Below the pieces are notes generated by a model. The model made no database searches. It was not told where the DNA came from and was given only the letters and a program-made list of their open reading frames with translations. From contig NZ_CP076853.1 of NCBI RefSeq assembly GCF_018987265.1, positions 124,001 through 188,000 on the forward strand: a stretch of 64,000 nucleotides of DNA, given 5' to 3'. Within the stretch, counting starts at the first letter, position 1. Each line of letters begins with the position of its first letter. The stretch comes from Rhizobium sp. WYJ-E13 (GTDB lineage Bacteria > Pseudomonadota > Alphaproteobacteria > Rhizobiales > Rhizobiaceae). The position numbers and the translations under genes are program-made. Below are positions 16,147-25,537 of the stretch, piece after piece.

Positions 16147-16222
16147 TGGTGCCGCTTACGTGACTCGAACACGTGACCCCATCATTACGAATGATGTGCT
16201 CTACCGACTGAGCTAAAGCGGC
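16147..16222 (-). tRNA. tRNA-Thr (anticodon CGT)
   Basis: 76 bases including an encoded CCA. Acceptor GCCGCTT pairs with AAGCGGC, D-stem GCTC/GAGC, anticodon stem CATCA/TGATG around the loop TTCGTAA (anticodon CGT, reading ACG), and T-arm with GTTCGAGTC. A run of six T follows the CCA directly (16146-16141), serving as terminator. The 3' end faces the accessory island, the usual arrangement for an element integrated into a tRNA gene. Confidence 0.97.
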
Positions 16223-16346
16223 AATCCGGCGGGAGAAGCGTGTCGCCCGCGATTTGCATGGGGCTGATACAGGCATTGTCTGAAGATTTCAAGCACCCTC
16301 TTATGCCCCCGGGCAAAAAAGCTGAAGCCTGTGGAAAGGCTCCCCT

Positions 16347-17306
16347 TCAGAGGGAGAGCCGGGTGCGGGCGGCGTGATATTCCGCTTCCAGCCGGTCGAC
16401 CAGCTTCGCGACCGGCTCCACGGCCTTGATCGCGCCGATGCCCTGGCCGCTGCCCCAGATGTCCTTCCAGGCCTTTGCGCCGCCGGTCGCCTGTTCGAAA
16501 TCCATCTTCGAGGGGTCGGCGTCGGGCAGGTTGTCGGGGTCGAGGCCGGCGGCGCGGATAGAGGGTTTCAGGTAGTTGCCGTGTACGCCGGTAAAATAGT
16601 TGGAGTAGACGATATCGGCCGCCGCTCCCTCGACGATCGCCTGCTTGTAGGCTTCGGAGGCGCGGGCCTCCTCGGTCGCGATGAAGGGCGTGCCGATATA
16701 GGCCATGTCGGCGCCCATCGCCTGAGCCGCCAGAACGGCGCCGCCGGTCGCGATCGAGCCGGCGAGCAGCAGCGGGCCGTCGAACCAGGAGCGGATTTCC
16801 TGCACCAGCGCGAAGGGGGAAAGCGTGCCCGCATGTCCGCCCGCACCCGCCGCAACGGCGATCAGCCCGTCCGCGCCCTTGCGGATTGCCGAATTGGCAT
16901 GGCGGTTGTTGATGATGTCGTGCAGCACGATGCCGCCATAAGAATGCACCGCGGCATTCACCTCGGGCACCGCGCCGAGCGAGGAAATAACGATCGGCAC
17001 CTTGTATTTCACGCAGAGCATCAGATCGTGCTCCAGCCGCTTGTTCGACATATGGACGATCTGGTTGACCGCGAAGGGGGCTGCCGGCCGCTCCGGATGC
17101 CTGGCATTATACGCGGTAAGATCTTCCGTGATCATCGCCAGCCATTCGTCGAGCTGGCTTTCCGGCCGCGCGTTGAGCGCCGGAAAGGCGCCGATCACGC
17201 CGGCCTTGCATTGCGCCAGCGTCAGCGCCGGGTGCGAGATGATGAAAAGCGGCGAGCCGATAACGGGCAGTCTCAGATTATCCTTGAGGATCGGGGGCAG
17301 GGCCAT
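16347..17306 (-). CDS. Nitronate monooxygenase (2-nitropropane dioxygenase-like)
   Basis: 319 residues, FMN-binding TIM barrel. Motifs typical of the family: N-terminal LRLPVIGSPLFIIS, then GVIGAFPALN, ADGLIAVAAGAGGHAG (the phosphate-binding GGHxG loop), LLLAGSIATGGAVLAAQAMGADMAYIGTPFIATEEA. These enzymes oxidise alkyl nitronates (for instance propionate 3-nitronate) to carbonyl compounds and nitrite. Single gene between tRNA-Thr and a divergent membrane-protein gene; no nitro-compound pathway genes nearby. A general detoxification role is likely. Confidence 0.9.
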   Translation of the reverse strand: MALPPILKDNLRLPVIGSPLFIISHPALTLAQCKAGVIGAFPALNARPESQLDEWLAMITEDLTAYNARHPERPAAPFAVNQIVHMSNKRLEHDLMLCVKYKVPIVISSLGAVPEVNAAVHSYGGIVLHDIINNRHANSAIRKGADGLIAVAAGAGGHAGTLSPFALVQEIRSWFDGPLLLAGSIATGGAVLAAQAMGADMAYIGTPFIATEEARASEAYKQAIVEGAAADIVYSNYFTGVHGNYLKPSIRAAGLDPDNLPDADPSKMDFEQATGGAKAWKDIWGSGQGIGAIKAVEPVAKLVDRLEAEYHAARTRLSL

Positions 17307-17427
17307 GCTTTCACCGTTTTTTGACGTTTACGAAAACGTCAATTTAATATCAGAGCCGGCGCCCGAGGAAAAGATCAAGAGGGGAACGCGCGCTCTTTTC
17401 CGTAAACCTGTCCAGTTTCGGACTATC

Positions 17428-17482
17428 TAGAGCAATCCAGCAAAAGTGTGCAGCGGTTTTGCGTCTGGAATTGCGTAAAAAC
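17428..17482 (+). repeat. Dispersed rhizobial intergenic repeat (copy A)
   Basis: The stretch from TCTAGAGCAATCCAG to GCGTAAAAACAAG resembles a repeat family widespread between rhizobial genes. Within it, 17440-17463 recurs exactly (24 bases, inverted) at 40104-40127. It is followed directly by a 14-bp perfect inverted repeat (17490-17530). Confidence 0.7.
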
Positions 17483-17489
17483 AAGCAGA

Positions 17490-17530
17490 TAGAGCACTTT
17501 CGTGTTTCGAAGAAAAACGAAAGTGCTCTA
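17490..17530. repeat. 14-bp perfect inverted repeat
   Basis: TAGAGCACTTTCGT (17490-17503) and its exact complement (17517-17530) flank a 13-base spacer. It abuts the dispersed repeat and probably belongs to the same palindromic unit; it could form a strong hairpin in transcripts from either strand. Confidence 0.7.
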
Positions 17531-17684
17531 ATGAGCTCTGGAGCATTGCGCGGCATCGCTTTTCCCCGCCGATGCGCTCTGGAAGGGGTGCAAGGCTTGC
17601 GGTTTGCCGCACTTGCCGCTACCCAATTTTGACAGGCATTTTATCTTTTGCGGTGGATGTCTCTGGAAACGTGAAGGACTTGAC

Positions 17685-18935
17685 GTGAGCGGACTAGAAA
17701 CGGCCATCAGAACTGCCCTCGATAGTTCCGACCGCGACAATGCGGAAGTCCGTGCACGCATCTATCAGTCTGCCCGTCAGGCGCTGGAAGCCGGTCTGCG
17801 CAAGCAGGATATCACTGATGCCGATGTCGTGGCCTATCATCGCCATCGTCTGGAAACCACGATCCATACGATCGAGAGCGAGGAGCGCGCCCGTCTGCAT
17901 CCGCGTCAGGGGCCTCCGGAGGTTCCGGTCCCGCCCGTTGTCGAGATGCCCGAGCCAAGCCATCCCATAGAAGAGCCCGTGCATCACGTGGAAGAGCCCG
18001 CCTATCGTGCGCAGGTGCCCGTCCATCGCGAGCACGAGGATGACAGCCTGGCCGTTACGGGTGAAACGCGCGGCTACAAAGCCACTTCCAGGCGTACGGA
18101 CGATGTGAGCCTGGATGATGTACACGCCAGCAGCGCCGATCAGCTGGGGGCGGCTCCCGAGGCAGAGATGCGGGCAGAGGCGCGCGCGACGCCGGACAGG
18201 CGCGGCGGCATGGATTTCCGCCCGGAGCGGGCCGCCGTCCGCCGCAAGCCGCGCAAGTTCTTCTCGCGCCTGCTCGTCTGGTGCGTGGCTCTCGCCTTCA
18301 TCGGCACGGGTGCCTGGTGGGTCTATACATCAGGCCTTCTGATGACGGCGGCCGAGCGCGACACCAGCGTCGCCAATCCGCCCGCCAGCACCCAGCCGGA
18401 AGATTTCAACGGCGAGGAGAGTGCCGGCAACGGTGCTTCGCCGCATAGCGATGAACCGGTCACCATCGACCCGCAAAACAGCTTCTCGGCAGACTGGATC
18501 GAGATCTTCAAGCCCTCGGATGCCGACAAGATCCAGGCTGGTGCGCGTGCGCGCACGGAAAATGTCACCGAAACCGAAGGTCCGGCCGTCCGCCTGACCT
18601 CCGAGAGCGCCAACACGGATGGCAATGTCTCCATCAGCGTTCCCGCCAATGTCCTGCAGCAGCTCGCCGGCAAGTCCTCGACCATCGCGCTGACCCTGCA
18701 GTCCACCACGGACGAGCCCACGCAGATCACCGTCGAGTGCGATTTCCAGTCGCTCGGCAATTGCGCCCGCCATCGCTTCAACGTCACGCGTGAAAAATCG
18801 GACGCGCTGCTGCAGCTGCGCTTCGACCGGTCGCTGGCGCCGAATTCGCCCGGTCGGCTGATGATCAACAGCGATGTCGACGGCAAGGCCCGCGGCATCA
18901 ATCTCTTTGCCGTGCGGATCCTGCCGGGCCAATAA
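17685..18935 (+). CDS. Single-pass membrane protein with periplasmic beta domain, unknown function
   Basis: 416 residues from a GTG at 17685 preceded by AAGGA; the frame's ATG at 17604 lies within atypical sequence. An N-terminal cytoplasmic helix (SGLETAIRTALDSSDRDNAEVRARIYQSARQALEAGL) is followed by a Pro/Glu/His-rich linker, one membrane helix (LLVWCVALAFIGTGAWWVY, about residue 215-235) and a C-terminal extracytoplasmic domain with SADWIEIFKPSDADKI and many beta strands, ending VRILPGQ. The architecture suggests a cell-envelope sensor or biogenesis factor conserved in rhizobia; I do not recognise a named family. Confidence 0.75.
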   Translation: MSGLETAIRTALDSSDRDNAEVRARIYQSARQALEAGLRKQDITDADVVAYHRHRLETTIHTIESEERARLHPRQGPPEVPVPPVVEMPEPSHPIEEPVHHVEEPAYRAQVPVHREHEDDSLAVTGETRGYKATSRRTDDVSLDDVHASSADQLGAAPEAEMRAEARATPDRRGGMDFRPERAAVRRKPRKFFSRLLVWCVALAFIGTGAWWVYTSGLLMTAAERDTSVANPPASTQPEDFNGEESAGNGASPHSDEPVTIDPQNSFSADWIEIFKPSDADKIQAGARARTENVTETEGPAVRLTSESANTDGNVSISVPANVLQQLAGKSSTIALTLQSTTDEPTQITVECDFQSLGNCARHRFNVTREKSDALLQLRFDRSLAPNSPGRLMINSDVDGKARGINLFAVRILPGQ

Positions 18936-18973
18936 GCGGCCCGGCTGTCTAGGCCCCGGTTATCTCGTGAGAT

Positions 18974-19855
18974 TTATTTCAGAAACCCAGGACCCGAGCC
19001 GATGATCTTGTCATCAAGCGTGCCGATGGCATCCTTGTCCTTGCCGTCATAATCCATGGTCTTCAGCATGTGGCGGATGAGGTTGAGCCTCGCCCGGCGC
19101 TTGTCATTGGCGCGGATCACGGTCCAGGGTGCGAACTGCGTGTGGGTTTCCTTCAGCATGCGGTCGCGCTTCTCGCTGTAATCGCCCCATTTGGTCAATG
19201 CGGCTATATCCATCGAGGAGAGCTTCCAGACGGCGAGCGGATCGTGCCGCCGGTCGTGGAACCGCTTGATCTGCATTTCCCGGCCGATATCGAGATAGAA
19301 TTTGAAGAAGAATATGCCTTCGTGGGCGATGATCTTTTCGAGCTGCGGCGCCTGGTGCAGAAAATCCTCATACTGTTTCGGCGTGCAGAAGCCCATGACC
19401 GGCTCCACGCCGGCACGGTTGTACCAGGAGCGGTCGAAGAGCACGAACTCGCCCGATGTCGGAAACTGCGCGATATAGCGCTGGAAATACCATTGGCCCT
19501 GTTCGCGCTCGGTCGGCTTGGAGAGCGCCACCACCCGGGCGAGGCGCGGGTTCATGTGAGCCGAGGACGCCTGGATCGAGCCGCCCTTGCCGGCCGCGTC
19601 GCGCCCTTCGAAGAGCGCCATCACCCGCTTGCCCGTCGCCTGCAGCCAGAACTGCACCTTCACGAGCTCGATCTGCAGCTTCCTGAGTTCCCTGAGATAC
19701 TCGTCTTCCTCAAGCTTCTTCTTGTAGGGGTAGCCGCCGGATTCCAGCGCATGTTCATCCACCCAGTCGGGCAGGGCGGGGTCGTCAATATCGAAGACGT
19801 GCTTCTTGCCCCTGATATCCAGCTCTGAAGCTCTGCTTTCGACGTCTTTGGCCAT
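18974..19855 (-). CDS. Polyphosphate kinase 2 (PPK2 family)
   Basis: 293 residues, typical of the single-domain class I PPK2 enzymes. Walker A is in [14 protein letters not shown], Walker B in [22 protein letters not shown], and the lid region in [20 protein letters not shown]2 enzymes phosphorylate nucleoside diphosphates with polyphosphate (or the reverse). It is divergent from phoR, placing polyphosphate use beside the phosphate-starvation regulon. Start codon preceded by GAGAGGACG. Substrate preference (ADP or GDP) cannot be read from the sequence. Confidence 0.92.
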   Translation of the reverse strand: MAKDVESRASELDIRGKKHVFDIDDPALPDWVDEHALESGGYPYKKKLEEDEYLRELRKLQIELVKVQFWLQATGKRVMALFEGRDAAGKGGSIQASSAHMNPRLARVVALSKPTEREQGQWYFQRYIAQFPTSGEFVLFDRSWYNRAGVEPVMGFCTPKQYEDFLHQAPQLEKIIAHEGIFFFKFYLDIGREMQIKRFHDRRHDPLAVWKLSSMDIAALTKWGDYSEKRDRMLKETHTQFAPWTVIRANDKRRARLNLIRHMLKTMDYDGKDKDAIGTLDDKIIGSGPGFLK

Positions 19856-20055
19856 CGTCCTCTCCCGCGCACAATGATTTCGTTTTTCGGCAGGCGAACA
19901 TATTTATCATTGAAAATCAAATCCGCTGCGTAAGCAAAGCGCAATCCGGTGCCGCGCGGCTGCGGCTTTTCGCGCAAGTTTCTCAAACGGAAAACTTCTG
20001 TCATGAAAGCCGGCTATCAGGCAGAGTTTGAATATAAAGAAAACGAATCGATGCC

Positions 20056-21324
20056 GTGAGGGGCGCTTTGGAAGACGAAACGTCATGGACGAAAAGCCTG
20101 TTGGCACGCATCCGGCGCGAACGCCCGGTTTTGCTGGCAACGCTGCTGAGCGCGCTGGTGGCGCTTGCTGCGGGCATGAACAAATGGATCGTGCTCGCCC
20201 TGCTGCTCGTGATGGTCGTCACCGCGCTTTTCAAGGAGGCGCCGGTCATCAGGGCTGATGTCGTCGAGCCGGTCGAACCCGAGCCTGAAGTGCCTCAGAG
20301 CCGCCTGCCGGAGGTCTCCGCCACGCTGGCCGGTCTCGATATCCCGGTCATGGTGCTCTCGCAGGATGCCTCGGTGCTGTTCCAGAACCGCGCGGCCGAA
20401 AAGGCCTTCGGCGAGGTGACGCTCGGTTCCCATATATCGGCGAGGCTGCGTTCCCCCGGCGTCCTGGACATGGTGCGCGAAACCATCGCCACCAACGCGC
20501 CGAACCAGATCGAACATTCCGAGCGCCTGCCCTCCGAGCGTGTCTATATCGTTCGCAGCGCCCCGGTCGAATTCAAGGATGATGACGGCCGCGACGAGCG
20601 CTATTACATCCTCTCCTTCCGCGATATTTCCGAGGTGCGCCGTATCGACCGCATGCGCTCGGATTTCGTCGCCAATGCCAGCCATGAGCTGCGCACGCCG
20701 CTTGCCTCGCTGCGCGGCTTCATCGAAACCATCCAGGGTCCGGCAAAGAACGATCCCAAGGCGCAGGCGCGCTTCCTCGGCATCATGCTCGACCAGGCAA
20801 CGCGCATGAGCAGACTGGTCGACGATCTCCTGTCGCTGTCAAGGCTTGAGCTGAAGTCGCATATCGCCCCCGATGAAAAGGTGGATTTGGTGCCGCTTCT
20901 CGGCCATGTCAGGGATTCGCTTGTGCCGCTCGCAAGGGATGTCGGCGTCTCGATCAACCTGCACCTGCCGGAGGGCCGGGTCGAGGTGCTGGGAGATCGT
21001 GACGAACTCGTCCAGGTCTTCGAGAACCTGATGGAGAACGCCTGCAAATACGGCCAGGAAGGCGAGGTTGTCGATGTCTGGCTGAAGAACGGGTCGGGCC
21101 AGCCGGTGGAGGTCAGTGTCGTCGACAGAGGCCCCGGCATTCCAGCCGAACATGTGCCGCGCCTGACGGAGCGTTTCTATCGCGTCAGCATCGAAGACAG
21201 CCGCTCGAAAAAGGGCACCGGCCTCGGGCTTGCCATCGTCAAGCATATTCTGACGCGCCATCGTGCACGGCTGATCGTAAAATCCGAAGTCGGCAAGGGA
21301 ACGGAGTTTACCGTGCGTTTCTGA
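20056..21324 (+). CDS. phoR: Phosphate regulon sensor histidine kinase PhoR
   Basis: 422 residues from a GTG. Two N-terminal membrane segments (residues about 20-55), a PAS domain (AGLDIPVMVLSQDASVLFQNRAAEKAFGEV), then HisKA with the phospho-acceptor His in NASHELRTPLASLRGF, and HATPase with N-box NLMENACKYG, G1 VVDRGPGIP and G2 KKGTGLGLAIVKH. It opens the pho/pst cluster, whose response regulator gene phoB lies at the far end. PhoR phosphorylates PhoB when phosphate is scarce and PstSCAB/PhoU signalling is relieved. A single Pho half-site CTGTCAT lies at 19998-20004 upstream. Confidence 0.92.
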   Translation: MRGALEDETSWTKSLLARIRRERPVLLATLLSALVALAAGMNKWIVLALLLVMVVTALFKEAPVIRADVVEPVEPEPEVPQSRLPEVSATLAGLDIPVMVLSQDASVLFQNRAAEKAFGEVTLGSHISARLRSPGVLDMVRETIATNAPNQIEHSERLPSERVYIVRSAPVEFKDDDGRDERYYILSFRDISEVRRIDRMRSDFVANASHELRTPLASLRGFIETIQGPAKNDPKAQARFLGIMLDQATRMSRLVDDLLSLSRLELKSHIAPDEKVDLVPLLGHVRDSLVPLARDVGVSINLHLPEGRVEVLGDRDELVQVFENLMENACKYGQEGEVVDVWLKNGSGQPVEVSVVDRGPGIPAEHVPRLTERFYRVSIEDSRSKKGTGLGLAIVKHILTRHRARLIVKSEVGKGTEFTVRF

Positions 21325-21386
21325 CGCATTATGTCGCACACAATTTAATACCGCTATATTTTTACGTTTAATATCAATGATTTATA

Positions 21387-21404
21387 CTGTCATAAATGTT
21401 TCAC
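21387..21404 (+). promoter_or_regulatory. Pho box (PhoB binding site) upstream of pstS
   Basis: CTGTCATAAATGTTTCAC matches the two-repeat consensus CTGTCATAAATCTGTCAC at 16 of 18 positions and lies 119 bases before the pstS start. The match and the location fit PhoB activation of the pst operon on phosphate starvation. Confidence 0.85.
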
Positions 21405-21522
21405 CGATCTGACATAAAAGGACGGTGCTTAAGGCGCTAAGAGAGTCCTGCCGATGAAAAAAGGCAATGCGAGGGCCTCTTCGAGGCCGCACTCACACAA
21501 GCCCAAATGCCGGGAGATTCAA

Positions 21523-22557
21523 ATGAACACCTTTAAACTTACTGTTGCCGCGCTCGCTGCAACCGCCGCTTTTGCTGGCGTTGCTGTTGCCCGCGACCAG
21601 ATTCAGGTTGCTGGTTCCTCCACCGTCCTGCCGTACGCAAAGATCGTCGCCGAGTCGTTCGGCGAAACCTTCACCAACTTCAAGACGCCGATCGTCGAAT
21701 CAGGCGGCTCGAGCGCCGGCCTCAAGGAATTCTGCAAGGGCGTCGGCGAAAACACCATCGACATCGCTAACTCGTCCCGCGCCATCAAAAAAAGCGAGAT
21801 CGAAGCCTGCCAGGCTGCCGGCGTAACCGACATCCAGGAAGTCAAGATCGGTTATGACGGCATCGTCTTCGCAACCGACGCGTCTAACCCCGATGTCGCT
21901 TACGTTCCGGCCGACATTTACAAGGCTGTGGCTGCCCAGGTCGTCGTTGACGGCAAGCTCGTCGCCAACCCCTACAAGAAGTGGTCGGAAGTGAACCCGA
22001 AGCTTCCGGCTGTTGATATCGCTGCCTACATCCCCGGCGAAAAGCACGGCACCCGCGAAGTCTTCGAGGAAAAGGTCTTGGCAGCTGGCTGCGAAGCATC
22101 GGGCGCCGCAGAAGTCATTAAAGCCGCCATCTCGGACAAGGCCGCTCAGGGCAAGGCCTGCATCGCAGTCCGCAAGGACGGCGCTGCAGTCGACATCGAC
22201 GGCGACTACACCGAAACACTGTCTCGCATCGCCGCCAACAAGACCGCGGTCGGCGTATTCGGCCTCTCCTTCTATGAAAACAATGCTGACAAGCTCAAGG
22301 TCGCGACCATGAGCGGCATCGTTCCGTCGACGGAAACGATCGCCAACGGCACCTACCCGGTTTCCCGTCCGCTGTTCTTCTACGTCAAGAAGGCACATCT
22401 CGGCGCCGTTCCGGGCCTGAAGGAATATGTCAACTTCTTCGTATCCGACCAGATGATCGGCCCTGAGGGTCCGCTCGCCGAATACGGCCTTGTTGCCGCT
22501 CCGGATGCAGAGCGCGAAGCGATCCGTAAGGACGTAGAGGCTGGCAAGACCATGTAA
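21523..22557 (+). CDS. pstS: Phosphate ABC transporter periplasmic binding protein PstS
   Basis: 344 residues from the ATG at 21523 (CGGGAGATTCAA upstream); a longer frame from 21454 lacks a signal-peptide start. Signal peptide MNTFKLTVAALAATAAFAGVAVA, then the PstS signature QVAGSSTVLPYA, ESGGSSAGLKEFC and IDIANSSRAIK, which bind phosphate. YPVSRPLFFYVKK near the C-terminus is also typical. It captures phosphate for PstCAB. A 12-bp hairpin follows the gene and probably raises pstS mRNA relative to downstream genes. Confidence 0.95.
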   Translation: MNTFKLTVAALAATAAFAGVAVARDQIQVAGSSTVLPYAKIVAESFGETFTNFKTPIVESGGSSAGLKEFCKGVGENTIDIANSSRAIKKSEIEACQAAGVTDIQEVKIGYDGIVFATDASNPDVAYVPADIYKAVAAQVVVDGKLVANPYKKWSEVNPKLPAVDIAAYIPGEKHGTREVFEEKVLAAGCEASGAAEVIKAAISDKAAQGKACIAVRKDGAAVDIDGDYTETLSRIAANKTAVGVFGLSFYENNADKLKVATMSGIVPSTETIANGTYPVSRPLFFYVKKAHLGAVPGLKEYVNFFVSDQMIGPEGPLAEYGLVAAPDAEREAIRKDVEAGKTM

Positions 22558-22563
22558 TGACTT

Positions 22564-22596
22564 TGCCGGCGCGACGCTTGGGGTGTCGCGCCGGCA
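22564..22596 (+). other. Strong hairpin between pstS and pstC
   Basis: A perfect 12-bp stem (TGCCGGCGCGAC at 22564-22575, GTCGCGCCGGCA at 22585-22596) with a 9-base loop starts 7 bases past the pstS stop and lacks a T tract. It is likely a 3' stabiliser or partial terminator that lets PstS be made in excess over the membrane components. Confidence 0.7.
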
Positions 22597-22722
22597 TCGC
22601 CTTATCTGCCCGGCACCGTCAGGTGCCGTGCGGATGAAATTCTTCTCCATGATATTGAAGCCGATGGCATGCTCCTGGAGCTGCCGGGCTCTTTGGGGGC
22701 TGTGGGCCTGGGGACGTAACGA

Positions 22723-24204
22723 ATGAGCACATCCATCATACTCTTGTGCCTGGTAGTGATCGGCGCCGTTGCCTATGTGGCTGCGCGCAGCCGCGCTGCC
22801 GCACTTTCCGGCGGCAGGTCTTCTGCCCTGCATTCGCGGCCGGCCTATTATGGCTCCTATGCCGCGATCTGGGCTGTTCTGCCGTCCCTGATCGTTCTGT
22901 GCGTCTGGCTGGCTGTCAGCCCGGGCATCATATCCTCCTCCGTTCGCGGCGCCTTTCCTGAAGACGTGAAGGCCCAGCCGGCCGTCCAGCAGGACCTCGC
23001 CTACAGCATGGTCGCCACGGTTGCCCGCGGCATGAACATGCTGACGTCGGATGAGGTTTCTTCCCTCTCCGGCGATCCCGCCGGCCTGCAGGCAAAGCTC
23101 AGCGAGAAGGGCGTACCGCTCGCCGGCGAGCCGCAGCCCTATATGATCGATGCCGCAAAGACCCTGAACGCGGAGAGCATGACGAGCCGCATCTTCATGA
23201 CGGCGATCGTGCTGCTTATCTCCGTTGCGGGCGCCTTCTACGCGCTTCGTTCCGTTGCTCCGCGTTTCCGCGCCCGTAACCGCGTCGAGCGCGTCATGCT
23301 CTGGGCGCTTCTCGGGGCATCCTCCCTCGCCATTCTGACGACGATCGGCATCGTGCTCTCGATGCTGTCGGAAGCGGCCCGCTTCTTCGCGGTCGTTCCC
23401 TTTGCCGACTTCTTCTTCGGAACGGTCTGGGATCCGCGCTTTGCCGGTGCAGGCAGCTCCTCCTTCGGCCAGTTCGGCCTCATCCCGCTGCTGCTGGGCA
23501 CGCTCTATATCGGCTTCGTCGCCATGCTCGTTGCCGTGCCGGTCGGTCTCTTTGCCGCCATCTACATGGCCGAGTATGCCTCTTCGAAGGTCCGCTCGCT
23601 TGCCAAGCCGCTTCTCGAAGTGCTGGCCGGCATTCCGACCATCGTCTACGGCTTCTTCGCCCTTGTCACGGTCGGCCCGTTCCTGCGCGATCTCTCGGCG
23701 AATGTCAGCGGCCTCCTGAGCGGCAATTATACCAACTTCATCCAGGCGCAGAGCGTCATCACCGCGGGCATCGTCATGGGCATCATGCTGATCCCCTACG
23801 TCTCCTCGCTCTCCGATGACATCATCACCGCCGTGCCGCGCTCGCTCCGCGACGGCTCGCTCGGTCTTGGCGCCACGCGTTCCGAGACCATCAAGAAGGT
23901 CGTTCTGCCGGCGGCACTTCCCGGCATCGTCGGTGCCCTGCTGATGACGGCGTCCCGCGCCATCGGCGAAACCATGATCGTGGTTCTCGCAGCCGGTGTC
24001 GCCGCCCGTATCCAGATCAATCCCTTCGAGCCGATGACGACAGTGACCGTCAAGATCGTCAACCAGCTGACGGGTGACCTCGAGTTCACCTCGCCGCAGA
24101 CCCTGGTTGCCTTCGCCCTTGGCATCACGCTGTTCTGCATCACGCTCTGCCTGAACATCTACGCGCTCTACATCGTGCGCAAATACCGGGAGCAGTACGA
24201 ATGA
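22723..24204 (+). CDS. pstC: Phosphate ABC transporter permease PstC
   Basis: 493 residues, the long alphaproteobacterial form. Three membrane segments at the N-terminus with an intervening periplasmic stretch precede the core permease domain (residues about 250-490), which carries the EAA-type loop SLGLGATRSETIKKVVLPAALPGIVGALLMTASRAIGET. Together with PstA it forms the channel for phosphate. It overlaps pstA by 4 bases (ATGA), indicating coupled translation. Confidence 0.94.
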   Translation: MSTSIILLCLVVIGAVAYVAARSRAAALSGGRSSALHSRPAYYGSYAAIWAVLPSLIVLCVWLAVSPGIISSSVRGAFPEDVKAQPAVQQDLAYSMVATVARGMNMLTSDEVSSLSGDPAGLQAKLSEKGVPLAGEPQPYMIDAAKTLNAESMTSRIFMTAIVLLISVAGAFYALRSVAPRFRARNRVERVMLWALLGASSLAILTTIGIVLSMLSEAARFFAVVPFADFFFGTVWDPRFAGAGSSSFGQFGLIPLLLGTLYIGFVAMLVAVPVGLFAAIYMAEYASSKVRSLAKPLLEVLAGIPTIVYGFFALVTVGPFLRDLSANVSGLLSGNYTNFIQAQSVITAGIVMGIMLIPYVSSLSDDIITAVPRSLRDGSLGLGATRSETIKKVVLPAALPGIVGALLMTASRAIGETMIVVLAAGVAARIQINPFEPMTTVTVKIVNQLTGDLEFTSPQTLVAFALGITLFCITLCLNIYALYIVRKYREQYE

Positions 24205-25523
24205 CGAATATTGTTTCCCCCGTCGCCGGAGTGACCGTTTCCAAGGCGCCCGCGCGCCGCGACATCGGCATCAAGCGCCGTTATGCCGCCGAGCGCCGCT
24301 TCCAGGCCTATGGTATCGCCGCGATCGCCTTCGGCCTGATCTTCCTGTTTATCCTCCTGTGGACGGTCATCGGCAAAGGCTATACCGCCTTCCAGCAGAC
24401 GGCGATCACGCTGCCGATCGAGTTCACCGAGAAGACCATCGACCCGGGCAACAAGCGTGCGACCGATCCCTCGGTTCTGATCGCCGCCAACTACCCGGTT
24501 CTCCTGCGCGACGCGATCGTCAAGCAGCTTGGCATCAATGCGTCCAGCCGTCCTGACGTGCGCGACGCAACCGCCATGCTGTCCAAGGGTGCGCCGATCC
24601 AGCTGCGCGACATGGTCGTCGCCGACCCCCAGATCATCGGCAAGACCGTCAATGTCACGCTACTCGCCGATGCCAATATCGACAGCGCCAACAAGGGCCA
24701 GATCGACCTCACCGTCGATGAGAAGAACCGCAAGGTGAACGACAAGCAGCTCGGCTGGATGAACGAGCTGAAGGCGAGCGGTGCTCTCCACAAGCAGTTC
24801 AACACCGGCCTCTTCGTCAACGGCAATTCCAGCCGTCCCGAAGCTGCAGGTCTCGGCGTCGCTCTCATCGGCTCGCTCTACCTGATGCTGATCGTTCTCG
24901 TCCTTTCGCTGCCGATCGGCGTCGCCGCCTCGATCTACCTCGAGGAATTTGCGCCCAAGAACAAGCTGACGGACCTGATCGAAGTCAACATCAACAATCT
25001 CGCAGCCGTCCCGTCGATCGTCTACGGTCTGCTCGGCCTGTCGGTCTTCATCAACTTTGCCGGCCTGCCGCGTTCGGCATCGCTTGTCGGCGGGCTGGTG
25101 CTGGCACTGATGACGCTGCCGACGATCATCATCGCGACACGCGCGGCGCTTCGTGCCGTGCCGCCATCGATCCGCGCAGCCGCACTCGGCCTCGGCGCCT
25201 CGAAGATGCAGATGGTGTTCCACCATGTGCTGCCGCTCGCAATGCCCGGCATCCTGACCGGCACGATCATCGGCCTTGCCCACGCACTCGGCGAAACCGC
25301 GCCGCTGCTCCTGATCGGCATGGTCGCCTTCGTCGCCCAGGCGCCGACCACGCCGCTCGATCCTTCCACCGCACTTCCGGTGCAGGTCTACATGTGGGCC
25401 AACGAAGCCGAGCGTGCCTTCGTGGAAAGAACCTCGGGTGCCATCATCGTCCTGCTCCTGTTCCTGATCGTCATGAACCTCGGAGCTATCCTCTTGCGTC
25501 GTCGCTTTGAGCGCCGCTGGTAA
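24201..25523 (+). CDS. pstA: Phosphate ABC transporter permease PstA
   Basis: 440 residues, longer than enteric PstA because of an N-terminal membrane segment and a periplasmic insert of about 150 residues ([18 protein letters not shown] onwards). The permease core has [33 protein letters not shown] and the EAA-type loop [27 protein letters not shown], then [16 protein letters not shown]. It starts inside the pstC stop codon and is followed by pstB after 14 bases. Confidence 0.94.
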   Translation: MTNIVSPVAGVTVSKAPARRDIGIKRRYAAERRFQAYGIAAIAFGLIFLFILLWTVIGKGYTAFQQTAITLPIEFTEKTIDPGNKRATDPSVLIAANYPVLLRDAIVKQLGINASSRPDVRDATAMLSKGAPIQLRDMVVADPQIIGKTVNVTLLADANIDSANKGQIDLTVDEKNRKVNDKQLGWMNELKASGALHKQFNTGLFVNGNSSRPEAAGLGVALIGSLYLMLIVLVLSLPIGVAASIYLEEFAPKNKLTDLIEVNINNLAAVPSIVYGLLGLSVFINFAGLPRSASLVGGLVLALMTLPTIIIATRAALRAVPPSIRAAALGLGASKMQMVFHHVLPLAMPGILTGTIIGLAHALGETAPLLLIGMVAFVAQAPTTPLDPSTALPVQVYMWANEAERAFVERTSGAIIVLLLFLIVMNLGAILLRRRFERRW

Positions 25524-25537
25524 ACGGAGTAAAGATC

